A stretch of DNA of 64,000 nt from Xylaria sp. FL1777. Lineage: Eukaryota; Ascomycota; Sordariomycetes; Xylariales; Xylariaceae. This document shows positions 42,919 through 54,287 of this stretch, piece after piece. The DNA lies in NCBI GenBank assembly GCA_022578965.1, contig MU400627.1:61807-125806 (forward strand), read 5' to 3'. A model generated the notes under the pieces. The model worked only from the letters and a program-made list of their open reading frames with translations. It searched no databases and was not told the origin of the DNA. A program made the translations under genes and the position numbers. Positions within the stretch are counted from its first letter, which is position 1. Every line of letters begins with the position of its first letter.

Positions 42919-44705
42919 GACTGGAGATGAAACAAATGTGTAGTTGAAAATTAGAGTAATGACTGTTGTTCGTGATGACGATAAAAAAGCTAGATAGGCC
43001 TATCGACTCCAGGTCAGATTGTTTTATATCTAACTCGTAGGAGGCCTCATCTCATATTGAGCTTGTGATATTGATATGCTATCCGCTCGTTGAGTAGGCA
43101 GCCATCAAAGTCAAGATCACTAACTCCTGATATCAACCTCCTAGCAGGGTCAGGATGCTATGAGAGCTCGATCTGATCACCTCTGTCATTTGTGGCTCAC
43201 GACACCTTCTGCACGCTCAGATCTGACAGACCTACGTGGGGAGAAGGAAACGACTACGACTCTTTACTCGGCAGTTTTTCCTTGTATGAATAGAAATGGA
43301 ATGCTTTCTTTTGCGATCCTCTTCGCAACTTCTCCTTATTGTGGCGTGATGGCGTATTGTACTGCGCCCAGTACGTACCAGTATACACACACAAAACTAC
43401 ATACACAAGAAATATGGTCTGTCTTTTGGCGGGAACGAAACATCACGACCGTGGTTAGATATCCACACTATTGGTCATCGTGTTACACGACACGCGAAGC
43501 CGAGTTGATATTGATATAAAGATGCAATGGCATTCTTGGGGCCTTGTCATGTAGCACAACCGTAAATAACCCTAAAGCTAAAGAGCGCCAAGATCGAATG
43601 ACGTTTTCTAGGTCCCTGTCCTCTTTCTGCCGTTTCACTCACACGAAGGAGTGAGTCCGTATCAATGAGTTGTGACTATACTGGCATCATGATGTAGGGT
43701 ATCGGAAGGCTAGCTAAACTTACCTATACTGTAGGACTCGTTTAATACACCCGGGAATCTTGGAGATTTCAATTCAGCTATCGTGTACTAGTACTACGTA
43801 TACAGTTGTAAGAATGCAACAATGCCACGTGAGAGCCGTTAAGTCGGTACCGATCCAGTACACTATTTTACCCCTTAATGATTAGCACTTCCTAATATGC
43901 CGTACCAGAAACTGTTCTTCAACAATATATCTAGTGAAGATGTACCTGTCAGTCACGAGTAGAGACGTCAAGTAGGAATAGACTTTCTGACATCATAGTT
44001 GGATAATTTTTAAATATAAAAAAGTGAAGCTTGAGCTGTGCGAATTAGATAATATCATTGTGATCATCTTAATTTTACCGAATTAGGTCAGTGGAGGCCG
44101 GCAGCCCAGGCTAGCTTACGGCTTGGCTTCGAAGAATATTGGTTCCTCTACCGTTCTTCTCTCGCTACTAAGACGGCACACCGGCCGGTAATGCAGCGAA
44201 GTCAAGTTTCTAGAATGCCATGGCCGCAAGTGGCGCTTATGCTCACTACCTATAGAGTGTTTGATGAAGGGTCCGGGATACAGCCGCGTAGCGCACAAGC
44301 CACAAGGTGAACATCTGTCGTTACAGTACGATTCTTTTCTTGAAAGGGGTTCATGGAAATGGGCGGTAAATTGCCCCACGTTCCCTGCTTCAATGATGGG
44401 ATCCAATATCAATAGATGAGGTGAGAGATGAGTGATCGGCCTCTTCGCCGAAAGAGACAGGAGGTGAGAGTCATGATACATAGTATAGGAGGCGGGGGAT
44501 GATTTTGTCATTGCGAGTTAAGGATGGCTATGGGTATATATGGACTCATGAGTCCCTACCGATCGTAGGAATTTCTATTGTCATTACCTCAGACCTCAAG
44601 ACGAACTCACAGTCACTCTTTCACGGCAGTTCACACACAAGTCATTCTTTTTAATTCTAATTATACCATATCACCTAATCACACACACCCACCTCAGTCG
44701 CCAAA
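42919..44705. other. 1.8-kb intergenic region
   Basis: No supported gene. Open frames at 43160-43519 (plus) and 44116-44511 (minus) lack recognisable features. Upstream of the secreted protein gene is a TATA-like gggtatatatgg near 44531. Confidence 0.45.
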
Positions 44706-45414
44706 ATGCAGTTCTCTACCTTCATTCTCGCTGCCATATCTATGGGTTCTGCCATCGCTAGCCCTACTACCGGCTTCGCGTCCTTCAACAACGCTCTCGC
44801 TGTCGCAGCCAACGTTAAAGTTGCCGTCCAGCAAGAACTCGCCATTATCAGTACGTCTAATGATTCTAGTTTCCGGGTGATTGGAAGCTGACTCGGATTT
44901 TAGAGACCGCCACTAGTGGCGCTCGCAAAGAAGCTGATGCTGTCGTCACGCTTCAGAAATCTCTTCGGACTGCCGGCCTGAGTGTGAACAGCCTATTAGG
45001 GCCGGTCGTTGCTCTCGGCAACGTTCAACCAACCTCTCTCAGCAAGGAGCAACTCGTCGCCGTTTCCCAGTTCCAGAAGGATATCCTAGACGCCTTCGTT
45101 AGTCTTCAGCTTATAGGCAAGACAATTACCGGCAGCCATCTTAGCAAGGGTAAGTATCTTGTCAAGTCCATTTCCCTTGTCTTGGTACTGACGTTTAGTA
45201 AGATGCCCTCGCTCAGGTCAAGCCCGAGCTACAATGGGTTCTAGCTTCCCCCGCCCCTATTGCCCGACTTGTCATCGCTTTCGTCAAGGACGCTGCCCCC
45301 AAGTACGCCAGCTACGGCTACTGGAATCCCTACCTCATCAACATCCAGGCTCTCATCGTTGTTGCTCTTGGCCCTCTTGACCTCGACATTGGCCTCGATA
45401 TCGAGGTTTTGTAA
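44706..45414 (+). CDS. Small secreted Cys-free protein, 200 aa, 3 exons
   Basis: A secreted protein of unknown function. Exons are 44706-44850, 44904-45149 and 45203-45414; all joins keep frame (AIIKTATSGARKEAD and LSKDALAQVKPELQ). The signal peptide is MQFSTFILAAISMGSAIAS. The mature part has no Cys and is rich in Ala, Val, Leu and Gln, probably helical, with a terminal hydrophobic stretch (LINIQALIVVALGPLDLDIG). The general look recalls secreted surface-associated helical proteins of fungi, but I cannot assign a family. The start is in excellent context (gccaaaATGc). It is convergent with the alpha/beta-hydrolase gene. Confidence 0.78.
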
Positions 45415-45952
45415 ACTGCACAATGAGCGAGTTTTTTCGGTGATGTTTTAGCTTCATGGTGAAGGGGTTCCTTGGAAGATTTGGGTACAATGCAATGAAG
45501 GAAGGTCTAGTTTATTGACATAGAAGGTGGTTTGCATAGTTCTTTGGTAATAGTTAATTGATTTGATTGAGCTCATGAAAGTATGAACTCTCTGTGGAAG
45601 CATCACGTTTCGACTCTTTAATGATATAAGCATGGCTTACATTGTGCAGTAAGATCTACTCGGAATTGAATATTGAATTAACCCTGAAGTATCTATATAC
45701 TGCTCTGTAACAATTGTGAGCACGTTAGCAGGAATGCTAGCTGGAAAACATGGGAAGAACATAACAATACGGCAAAACGATCCCTTAATACTTGATGTGG
45801 AAACGGGTATTAAAGAAATCAAAACAACGAGTAGAATTGTGTTTACTTCCCGTGATGCCGAGCTATATCAAGTCTATTTACCCCTTGACTCTAGGCTTAA
45901 AACAATAAAGCTAAATAAAGTATTATCTTTTAGAAGCCTCATGAACACCATG
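45415..45952. other. Convergent intergenic region
   Basis: No gene supported. Short frames at 45637-45822 and 45716-45979 overlap on opposite strands without features. Confidence 0.45.
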
Positions 45953-47150
45953 TCAAAGACGACGCAAGAACACCAATAATTTCTCAGCACCAATTTTCCA
46001 AGTCGTGTCATTCTGCAAATGGTGTCCTGCGCCAGGCACCCAAGCTAACTCAACCCCATGACCAGCGTTATCCATACCTCCCTCCCCTGGTAAGGCATGA
46101 ATAGCATCATCTTGAGCCTCAAGGTTCGTGTCTCGAATCAGCTCAGAGAAAGCAGTGCGATACGTTTCCGCAGCTTTCTCCTGGATCGGCCTGGTCATCA
46201 ACTTCTCCTCCATGCCGGCCATAATCAGGACCCTATTATTCCCAGCACCCCAGTCCGTAATATTCCGTAGCACGTTTTTGGGATCAACGAAACGGAACAT
46301 CATGCCTAGGGGCCAGAAAAAACTCTCATAATGATTCATATGACTTTGGAATTCGGAGAGCTTATCCTCGGGGTAGTCTTTGCCGAAAAATACCTGCTTG
46401 ATTAAAAACGGGTGCGATAGAGGCGAGTTAGAATGCCAGCCATGGAGCATCGTTCGGATGGTAAACCATGGGTCGAGGAGCCACCAGTTCATATAAACCG
46501 ATAATCTACTTCACATCAGCCTGGAATGCTGCGTATGAAAGTTGTCAGTTGACGGGAACATACGATCCTGATCCCGGGATAGCCCCGAGGAGCGCCAGCC
46601 CCTTAACTCTAACATCGCCCTCGCTGAGGATAAACTGGCTCAGGCCGCCACCGCTCGAGTGGCCAACAAGCACGACCTCGCGGCCTTCCCATGCTTGCAC
46701 AGCCCTGATACCTGCTACAAAGTCATCGGCGAGTTCGCGTTTCGTCGTTGTGTAGAGCATGCGCAGGAACGAGGGGTACCAGCTCGCGCCGTGGCCACGC
46801 GCCGAGATAGCGTAGCTTGTGATGCCGTGGTCGGCGAGATAGCGCATGTACTCGTGCCACACCCAAGCACTGCCCATTCCACCGTGCGTGAAGACCACGG
46901 GTGGGATGCCCGGGGCTGGATTCACTGGCTTGGCGCATAGTATCTCCAGGTCACCTTTTAGTGTGGAGATGAAGGTTCGTGTCGTGCCATGAGGCGCTGG
47001 CGCGGGCGGTCCGCTTGGAGGGCGCCAGTGGAGATACTGATAGCTCAGATGCAGGAAGTCGAACATGGCGTGAAGTCGCCGATGGGACCAGTGATACTTG
47101 TAAACTGGTATCGAGAAGCCAAAGATGGACAGGGGCCAGATAACTTGCAT
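45953..47150 (-). CDS. Alpha/beta-fold hydrolase, 379 aa, 2 exons
   Basis: Serine hydrolase of the alpha/beta-fold class with unknown ester, lipid or lactone substrate. Exons on the minus strand are 47150-46564 and 46505-45953. The 58-nt intron joins GAIPGSGS to LSVYMNWWLLDPW. The oxyanion region reads VVFTHGGMGSAWVWHEYMRY, the nucleophile elbow is LVGHSSGGGL (G-x-S-x-G type), and the catalytic His is likely in WVPGAGHHLQND near the C-terminus. The N-terminal MQVIWPLSIFGFSIPVY is hydrophobic and could be a signal anchor or membrane-associating segment. A cap-like helical region (DKLSEFQSHMNHYESFFWPL) lies between. It is intact. Confidence 0.88.
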
Positions 47151-47883
47151 TAGTCTGTAGGGAGGTAGGTATCGCTAGTATAAGTAATACTGTGAGATAC
47201 AGTGATGAAGCCAGAGTGATGAGGAATCCCCTCCCATCGCAACCCGTTATCTGACTTGGTTTCAATTTCAATTCCTGCATATTAAATGCCCGGCCATGAC
47301 GGGAGAAGAGTCATTGGTATGCCAATTACCATGAATTGACGGGAAAACTAAGAATTAGATCGTGCTTCTTTTTTCCTTGGCGATCAAGCCACATGGTACA
47401 ACCAGCAAATCTCAACACAGATGGGGGGAGAATTTTGGATCTCATCCCCTTCTGACTCATTAGTAGGTGAGGCTAGTTCATGGCTGAATTCTTGAAGGTA
47501 AGTTTTCATACTCGGGAGCTTTAGCCGGGTACCTATGGGTACCTGTATTTTTTGTTTGAGCGAGACGTTGGATTTATTTTCCTCATTGGTTTTTATCGGA
47601 ACTTGTGTTAACGGTAAGTCTATATAGGTACCTAGGTACTTAAATAGCTGGTTGTTGGTGCGTATGGGACTGCCACTGTCAGTGGAGCTTACAGCTGGCA
47701 AATGGTAGTAGCATAGCTAGACGGCTTGGCGGCAGCAAAGACCTTGAACCTACGTTAAACTAAACATACATGCTAGCCTCTAAGATAGGTCGGTATATAG
47801 GTGAACAAGCACTCTTCGCAAGCATCTTCCCGTCTTTGATTATCAATCCTCTCTGTTGGGATACTATCCCCGCCCTTTTCAAG
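47151..47883. other. Divergent promoter region
   Basis: Lies between the hydrolase and the Rpr2-like gene. The frame upstream of 47884 is open from 47770, but the extra residues look non-coding. Another frame at 47384-47701 (minus) is unsupported. Confidence 0.45.
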
Positions 47884-48531
47884 ATGACGACCGACGCCCT
47901 TCCTGCAACTCTGAGCTTCCTTACGGATGCTGCTCATATTCTCATGTCAGCCTCACCAGAGACGTCGGCGCATCTCATGTTACAACGGAACTCGTTGATG
48001 TTCAACAATAATCTAAACCAGTCAGATGTGCAAAGACAGCGCGTATGTGGGTGCTGTGGCCATATCATGATTGCTGGCCTGGGCGACGTGCTCAAAATGG
48101 ATAGTAGCAAAACATGTCATAATAGGAGACGTGGTGGTAGCAAGCAGAAGAAGGCCGGCATATCACCAAGAAGCGGATGCCGCAAGACATGGACATGTGG
48201 TCAATGTGGTCGGTATACGACGATCAGCCTTCCACCACCAGCTTGCGCACCTCAACGACGTTACAAACAGACCCCAAGACCTACTACTACTATACTTGGT
48301 AGTGCGGCCGGCACGGCATCATCATCATCAACAGCAACAGCACCACCGCCGCCGCCACTACCACTGGCAGCAGCATCGTCTAGCGAGCCGACGAGAGTGT
48401 CAGCCAATGCGAGCAGTAAAAAGCGGGCCAAGAACCGGAAACAGGGCCTTCAGGCTTTACTTCAGCAATCAGCGAGCTCTAAGTCACAATCGGGGCTTGG
48501 ACTAAGCTTGGCAGACTTTATGCAGAGTTAG
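47884..48531 (+). CDS. RNase P/MRP subunit of the Rpr2/Rpp21/Snm1 zinc-ribbon family, 215 aa
   Basis: Likely protein subunit of nuclear RNase P or RNase MRP, acting in tRNA or rRNA processing. The single exon starts at MTTDALPATLSFLTDAAHIL in good context (caagATGac). The helical N-terminus is followed by CGCCGH and, after a basic stretch, WTCGQCGRYTTI: two CxxC pairs forming the zinc ribbon. A low-complexity Ser/Thr/Pro-rich part (SSSSTATAPPPPPLPLAAAS) precedes the conserved end KKRAKNRKQGLQALLQQS and GLGLSLADFM, which fits fungal Snm1/Rpr2-type proteins. I cannot decide between the RNase P and MRP member. A longer start at 47770 is less likely. Confidence 0.75.
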   Translation: MTTDALPATLSFLTDAAHILMSASPETSAHLMLQRNSLMFNNNLNQSDVQRQRVCGCCGHIMIAGLGDVLKMDSSKTCHNRRRGGSKQKKAGISPRSGCRKTWTCGQCGRYTTISLPPPACAPQRRYKQTPRPTTTILGSAAGTASSSSTATAPPPPPLPLAAASSSEPTRVSANASSKKRAKNRKQGLQALLQQSASSKSQSGLGLSLADFMQS

Positions 48532-48881
48532 CCCCTTCATGCCCGATATCCCAATGACACCCTTCAAATGCTACCTACAGTACCGGTACATGCGAACTGA
48601 GTGCGCGAAACGGTGGAATACTCGAGCAAGGCCTAGAAGGGTTTTGGTGGCTGGAGGAGAGCTGTCACTAAGCCTAGTTAGGCCTGGTTCAAGTGCCATA
48701 CGGCCAAAATCACCCCCCATATGTCATACAGAACTCCGCCATCAACTCAGATTGCCCCTCCAACTTTCGAACTTTTTTTTATCAGTCAAACGGCCAAAAA
48801 AAGAAACTCAAACTCATCCTAGCCCAAAGTTACAGGCCCGTTCACAAAAGCCCGCCACGCGCACACGGCTTTAATTCCACC
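48532..48881. other. Intergenic region
   Basis: Upstream of ZPR1; short conflicting frames only. Holds the ZPR1 promoter. Confidence 0.5.
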
Positions 48882-50397
48882 ATGTCGGCGCCCCACGACA
48901 CGGCGACCGCGACTGCTGCTTCGTCCACCGAGTTCTTCGAGTCCATCGGCAAGAAAGCCGACCAACTTGCGCCCGCCACCAACGGTGCGAACGGAATCAA
49001 CGGTGCCGACGACGATGACGGCAAGGTAGTCGAGCAGATCGAATCGCTCTGCATGAACTGCCACGAAAATGTAAGCTTGTGTTCACGGCGCAAACTACTA
49101 GTCGACGAGCACTACTAACCTGTTTCTCTCTTATCGCCAGGGCACTACGCGCTTGCTACTGACCTCCATCCCCTACTTTCGCGAGGTCATCCTCATGTCC
49201 TTCCAATGCGACAAATGCAACTTCACTAATTCCGAGATCCAATCCGCCGGCGAGATCCAGCCTAAGGGCGCCAGTTACCTGTTACGGCTCACGGAAATGG
49301 TCGATTTCGAACGAACAGTCGTCAAGTCCGACACCGCCGTCGTCAAGTTTATCGAGCTAGACCTAGAAGTACCCTCTGGTCGTGGACAGCTCACGAATGT
49401 CGAGGGCCTTCTCAGTAACGTCGTCGATGATCTCGAGCTTGGGCAAGAGGCGCGAAAGGAACAAGCGCCCGAGGTCTACGAGAAGATCGCACAGATCATT
49501 ACGAAGGGACGGGCTATGCTCTCAGGTGAGGCCTTTCCCTTCCGACTATCCGTCGATGATCCGGCTGGAAACTCGTGGATATCCCCAAACATGAGAGACG
49601 GCATCGGCAAATGGGAGAAACGCGAATATGTGCGAACACTAGAGCAGAATGAATCCCTTGGGCTAGCAGCAACCGAGCCAGGTGCCGTCGGCAACGTCGA
49701 GGACGAGGACATCATCCCAGATCAGGTATACGAATTTCCCGCCACTTGTCCCGGTTGCATGCATCCCTGTACAACTAGGATGACCATGGTTGACATACCG
49801 CATTTCAAAGCTGTTGTACTCATGTCGACGGCTTGTAATGACTGCGGCTATAAATCAAACGACGTCAAGACGGGTGGAGAGATACCCGAGCTTGGCAAGA
49901 AGATCACTTTGAAGGTCGAGAGTGCAGAAGATCTTGCTCGCGATATACTGAAGAGCGAGACTTGTGCACTGGAATGTCCTGAGCTGAATCTACAAGTCAA
50001 TCCCGGGACGCTGGGTGGCCGTTTCACCACTGTCGAGGGCTTATTAACCCAAATTCGAGACGATCTTCGCTCTCAAATATTCGAGACAGGCTCTGGTGGT
50101 GGCGATTCTCTCCCAACTGATGAAAGGGTGACCTGGACTCAATTCTTCGATGGCCTCGACGTGGCTATAAGAGGAGAGAAACCATTCACAATCATCCTTA
50201 CCGACCCAATAGCCAGCAGCTATGTCCAGAAGGCAGTTGACCCCGACCAAGATGATCCCCAGATGACTATCGAGGAATATACTCGTACAGATGAGGAAGA
50301 GGAGGATTTAGGATTAAAGGATATGAAAACAGAAGGTTACGAGCAAGACCATGAGAGTCAAGCTGCTGCGACTGAATCTGAACTGGAAGACAGGTAA
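48882..50397 (+). CDS. ZPR1: ZPR1-type zinc-finger protein, 481 aa, 2 exons
   Basis: Conserved eukaryotic protein that binds elongation factor 1A and assists its folding and growth signalling; it shuttles between cytoplasm and nucleus. Exons are 48882-49070 and 49141-50397; the 70-nt intron splits the first zinc finger (ESLCMNCHEN joined to GTTRLLLTSIPYFREVIL). The two ZPR1 modules are visible. Module one has CMNC and CDKC followed by the beta-rich domain (GRGQLTNVEGLL). Module two has CPGCMHPCTTRM, CNDCGYKSNDVKTGG and GGRFTTVEGLLTQIRDDL, and ends DGLDVAIRGEKPFTIILTD. The acidic C-terminus (DEEEEDLGLKDM) is typical. Start MSAPHDTATATAA in good context. Intact. Confidence 0.96.
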
Positions 50398-50955
50398 ATT
50401 TTCGATACCACATAATACGACTTAAGACATTTTAGAGCGATCAATTACTCATATTCCCAAACGTGTGTGGCCCGTTGAAAAACAAAAGAGAGAAAAGTAT
50501 TGGGGGCCCTTTTTGTATCCTTTTAAAAAGGATGGGCCATTGTACCAGCCTGTACCATTCAAGCCCATCCTACCCGACTTTGTGTAGGCTGTAACCCTGC
50601 ATCTCATACCGAATAACTAGTGTTTTCTGAGTCAATTAACAGCGACGGTTTGGACCAGGGGGGTAACTCGGAGTATGAGGGATTATGTTGTTTATTCTTT
50701 TGAGGATCTACCCCTCTAGCTGACCATCCCATCGAGCCACCTCCAATTCGTCATCTGTATAAGCCTAATTATATGACAAGATACAATCTACCCGTTTAAT
50801 ATCGCGCTATATATATATATACATACTTTCCCGTGTGAGATGATTTATAACACGTATTCCCATCTATCGTACACCAGTCCCAACAAGCAGAGACAGGCAT
50901 ATCATCCGAGCAGCGAGCGCGAAACCAGAGACACTAGATACACAAATGCAGTAAC
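50398..50955. other. Intergenic region
   Basis: 3' region of ZPR1 and promoter of the next gene; AT-rich with a short (TA)n run near 50808-50822. No gene. Confidence 0.5.
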
Positions 50956-51354
50956 ATGGAGCTCCCCGCCGCCGCCGCCGCCGACTGTCCTCGTGACGAC
51001 GCCCGCTGCGCGCCCTACTACACCCTGACCTGGGTCCTCCTCGCCCTGTTCCTCGCGTGCGTGTCCCTGATCGTAGCGGACTGGGTCCTCTTCTTCCACA
51101 CGGGCAAGTCGTGCCAGGAACGCACGGCCCCGAAGTGGATGCTGGACCACGCCAGACGGCGCAGGGAGGAGCACTCCGCCGCCGCCGCGAGCAGCACCTC
51201 GAGCTCGAGACACCCCCGCTACCACAGCCCCCGTCCCCGCCGGAGGTCCCCTGGGGCGCGCGCGCCGGGATACACGCCGCCGAGGCACACGATTCGGCTC
51301 TCTACGTCGAGCAAGGCGGCGCCTTCGCTTGGGTTGAGAAGGGACACTGTGTGA
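50956..51354 (+). CDS. Small single-span membrane protein, 132 aa, unknown
   Basis: Not recognised. Good start context (aacATGga), markedly G+C-rich compared with its AT-rich flanks, which supports coding. Residues 1-20 are short and Cys-containing (DCPRDDARCAPYY). One strong membrane span follows at about 22-48 (LTWVLLALFLACVSLIVADW). The remainder is very basic and Ser/Arg/Pro-rich (RRRREEHSAAAASSTSSS, RYHSPRPRRRSPGARAPG) and likely disordered in the cytoplasm. The G+C-rich sequence also leaves long frames open on other strands, so some doubt remains. Confidence 0.55.
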   Translation: MELPAAAAADCPRDDARCAPYYTLTWVLLALFLACVSLIVADWVLFFHTGKSCQERTAPKWMLDHARRRREEHSAAAASSTSSSRHPRYHSPRPRRRSPGARAPGYTPPRHTIRLSTSSKAAPSLGLRRDTV

Positions 51355-54287
51355 TATGTGATGTGTGACGCGTGATGAGTGATGAGTGATGAGTGATGAG
51401 TGATGAGTGATGAGTGATGAGTGAATAAGCTATTCTTGGTATTATTGGCGCTTGCCTGCGTTCTAGGGTATATATAAGAACGGAGCCGGGTGGAAATCTT
51501 ACCCACCTCCCTACATACCGTTTATTTTGGCCTTGCAGAGTGAGATTATGTATACTACGCACGGGGGTGGATACCTAGGTAAACTAATCTAAGAAGACCT
51601 TTCGTCCCTCACTACAACTAAAAGTAGCCCTTGCCTTCTCATCCCATCCTCTTTTGCGGTAGTAGAGGTGACGTGCGCCTAATATACTACGGTGCAGGAG
51701 ATCTCTCCAGGATTGGGCATATGGTCTCCGGCCGTGCCTCTCGCGGGTATCCAGCGAGTAGTATCGAAACTCGCGACCCCTTATCGCGTATGTAGGCTAA
51801 CTTCCCGATATCCGTTGACAGTATATCTACACTGGCGTTCCATCTATAGCAAACCCCTTCAATAGGGGCTGTCTTAGGAGGACAGTCTACTTACTAGTGA
51901 CGATATCAGCGAAATGGAAACACGCGGAGTAATACTGTCCATATTAGAGCTAGCTAGCTATGCTGTCAGGAAGAGTAATGTAATCCCTCCCCCGGAACCC
52001 GCATGTAGTCTACCGGTAGTTTCGCTTTTTTTGCAAGAAATCCGAAGGCGTGGGTAACAAGGAATGTCACACAGACGGGACGACGCCAAGCTACCGGTAT
52101 GTATGTATGCCAAGAGATATGTCGGTCCCTCGCACTCTACACCAGGTACCGGTGCCCTACCTTACATACCTACCGTACCACCCCATCGTCACCGCCAAGA
52201 ACCCGCCAAGCGGGCCCAGGTCCAAACGCCCGGAAACCTTCTTTGGAGAACTATCTCTCTATCTAACTACCGGTAGTTGTCGTCCTACCGTAGCCTTGGC
52301 CCCAACATCCACTATTTGCCGCAGCGACCTCCGTTGGCGATCCGGCAGATCGATGGCTCCGTGTACGTGTGCGTCGTGATTGTGGCCGTATTAATCAGCC
52401 GTGACCTCGACGACGACGACGACGACAATGATGACAACGCAGGAATCTTTCAACTACGACACTGCGACCTGCCCGCTCTGGAATGAAGAGTACCTACAGA
52501 TACTCGAACGCCGTGTGCGCGGACGTCACCGGAACATTCGGCGAGGTCTCCTCGTCTTTCGTGGACAGCCATAGGTGAGTTAGGGCACCGTTAGTTTAAA
52601 CGACAATCCCTCCCATGGAGATATATGTATTTATTGTGAAGCGCGGTAAACTCGGTGACTTAGTTGTCGAGTAAGTAGTTTTTATAATGCTATTCCCCCC
52701 CTCCCCTCACATGTGACTTAATGGACTGCAATATAGCCTCCTTTTATAAGGGGTGGTATGCTTAGTCTAGCGGTGGCCATAAACCGTGACACGAGTCTTC
52801 TGATTGGCCCAGATTCCTATTCTCGACAGTGATGGCAAGTAAAGAGCCGCAACAAGTTGGATGATAGTTCACACAATTTGAGAGATCCAGGCGTTTTCTA
52901 TCAGGTGGAAGAATGTCCTTTCCAGCTTAGCTGTATCATCTCGCCTAGAGTCTAGATGTCATTACCTAACTAGGTACTTTAGGTACCTATGGTCCTCAGG
53001 CAATGGGCCGGAGCACTCGCGTAGGTATTAACCGGGTAATTCTCTTACCTAGTTAATGTATTCGCGAATTGCCTACTAAAAGATACCATCCCCCTGTCTT
53101 TACAGGTCACGGATGTCTTCTTAGCATCACTCCCACCCCGAGTCCACTTGATCAACTATGATAACCTGGACTTGGTGTTGATGGGATGTGGTTTTCCATC
53201 TGCGTTAGAAGCGTTTAATGTCTACTAACACACCTGGACGTGAAAATTTCACATAACTTCGTGATTTCATAGCCTGAGGTGTGCCACCACGGTATCCCAG
53301 ACGTTTTATGATCTCCGCCGAGGTACCTAAGCACATTAGAGCACAAATCTCGCACAACCCATCCGCATCTGCCATGAGGCACCCTCGGCATCGAGCTCTG
53401 TAGCAATAGACTGCTGACCTGCGGCAGATGATCCATACATTCCTCCAGTCTCGTCTCTTCCATCCTCGCGTTCCGAACCGGTGAGTTTATTGCGCGACTC
53501 CATCCAGGAGATAGGCCGACATAGTAATGAGAAGCTTGAGGATCGGCATTATCTAACGGCAAGCGTGGGTCAAGCTTCGCAATAGCTGCTATGATGAAGT
53601 TGTTTTGACATGAATTACATTTCTGACTGAAGCCAGGCTACAGAACAGTTAAGGAGACTGCCTGTTTGAGTTTCACACTTCACTAAGGTGGTAGGTCTTT
53701 GAAGAGATGAAGAGTTGAAACCGAGTAGGTATGGATTAAAGAAGAGGGTTGTCTGGGTCGGGCGGGGGGAGTCTTATATTTTATGGCAGTATCGATAAAA
53801 ATTCCCTAAAACCCGTCCTCTGTGTCAAAGTCTGCTCGTTAGGGATACAAGAGCCAACATTAATCTATCCTTAGCTCCTTACAAACTAGATATTACTGAA
53901 TACCAACAGGATTTTTATCATCCACAAAGTTCCTCCTCCCCCAATTATATCCGCGAATCCCGTCGAGACTGGTAAAATATGTTCCTACCCTTTTGACTGC
54001 TTTCTTGGCGACTACACCTCGCGTAATTCTTCCATACCGCGTCTCAGTCGTTGGGACGGACTTATGAGAAGCCCGTAGACTATAGGTCTTCGTTTCTAGT
54101 CGTCTAACATGATACTTGATTATCCGTCAAATCAAGGAATATTGGAAGCCGTTCTGTGTATAACTGTATAGCCAGCCCAGTGAAGCAAGGTGGATTATAG
54201 TGGAACTCGCACATTGAGAGCAGTACAACATAGGCTGCAGCATACGAAGAAGGGAGTAAAATAATTTGCCTGCGGGAAGAAAGCACT
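51355..54287. other. 2.9-kb gene-poor region with minisatellite
   Basis: Contains a 7-bp minisatellite (51372-51424) and a (GAC)n-rich stretch near 52407-52430. A 115-codon minus frame at 53215-53562 is the only moderately long frame; it has no recognised features and is not called. Otherwise stops abound. Confidence 0.5.
51372..51424. repeat. Minisatellite, 7-bp unit GTGATGA x ~7.6
   Basis: Uninterrupted tandem copies of gtgatga, immediately downstream of the stop of the small membrane protein gene (18 bp after it). It would lie in that gene's 3' UTR. Confidence 0.95.

Noticed and set aside
43160..44511. Open frames at 43160-43519 (+) and 44116-44511 (-)
   Set aside because: Chance-like composition, no domain or signal peptide, no consistent splice partners.
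53215..53562. 115-codon minus-strand protein
   Set aside because: No recognised motif, no supporting composition shift; not strong enough to call.
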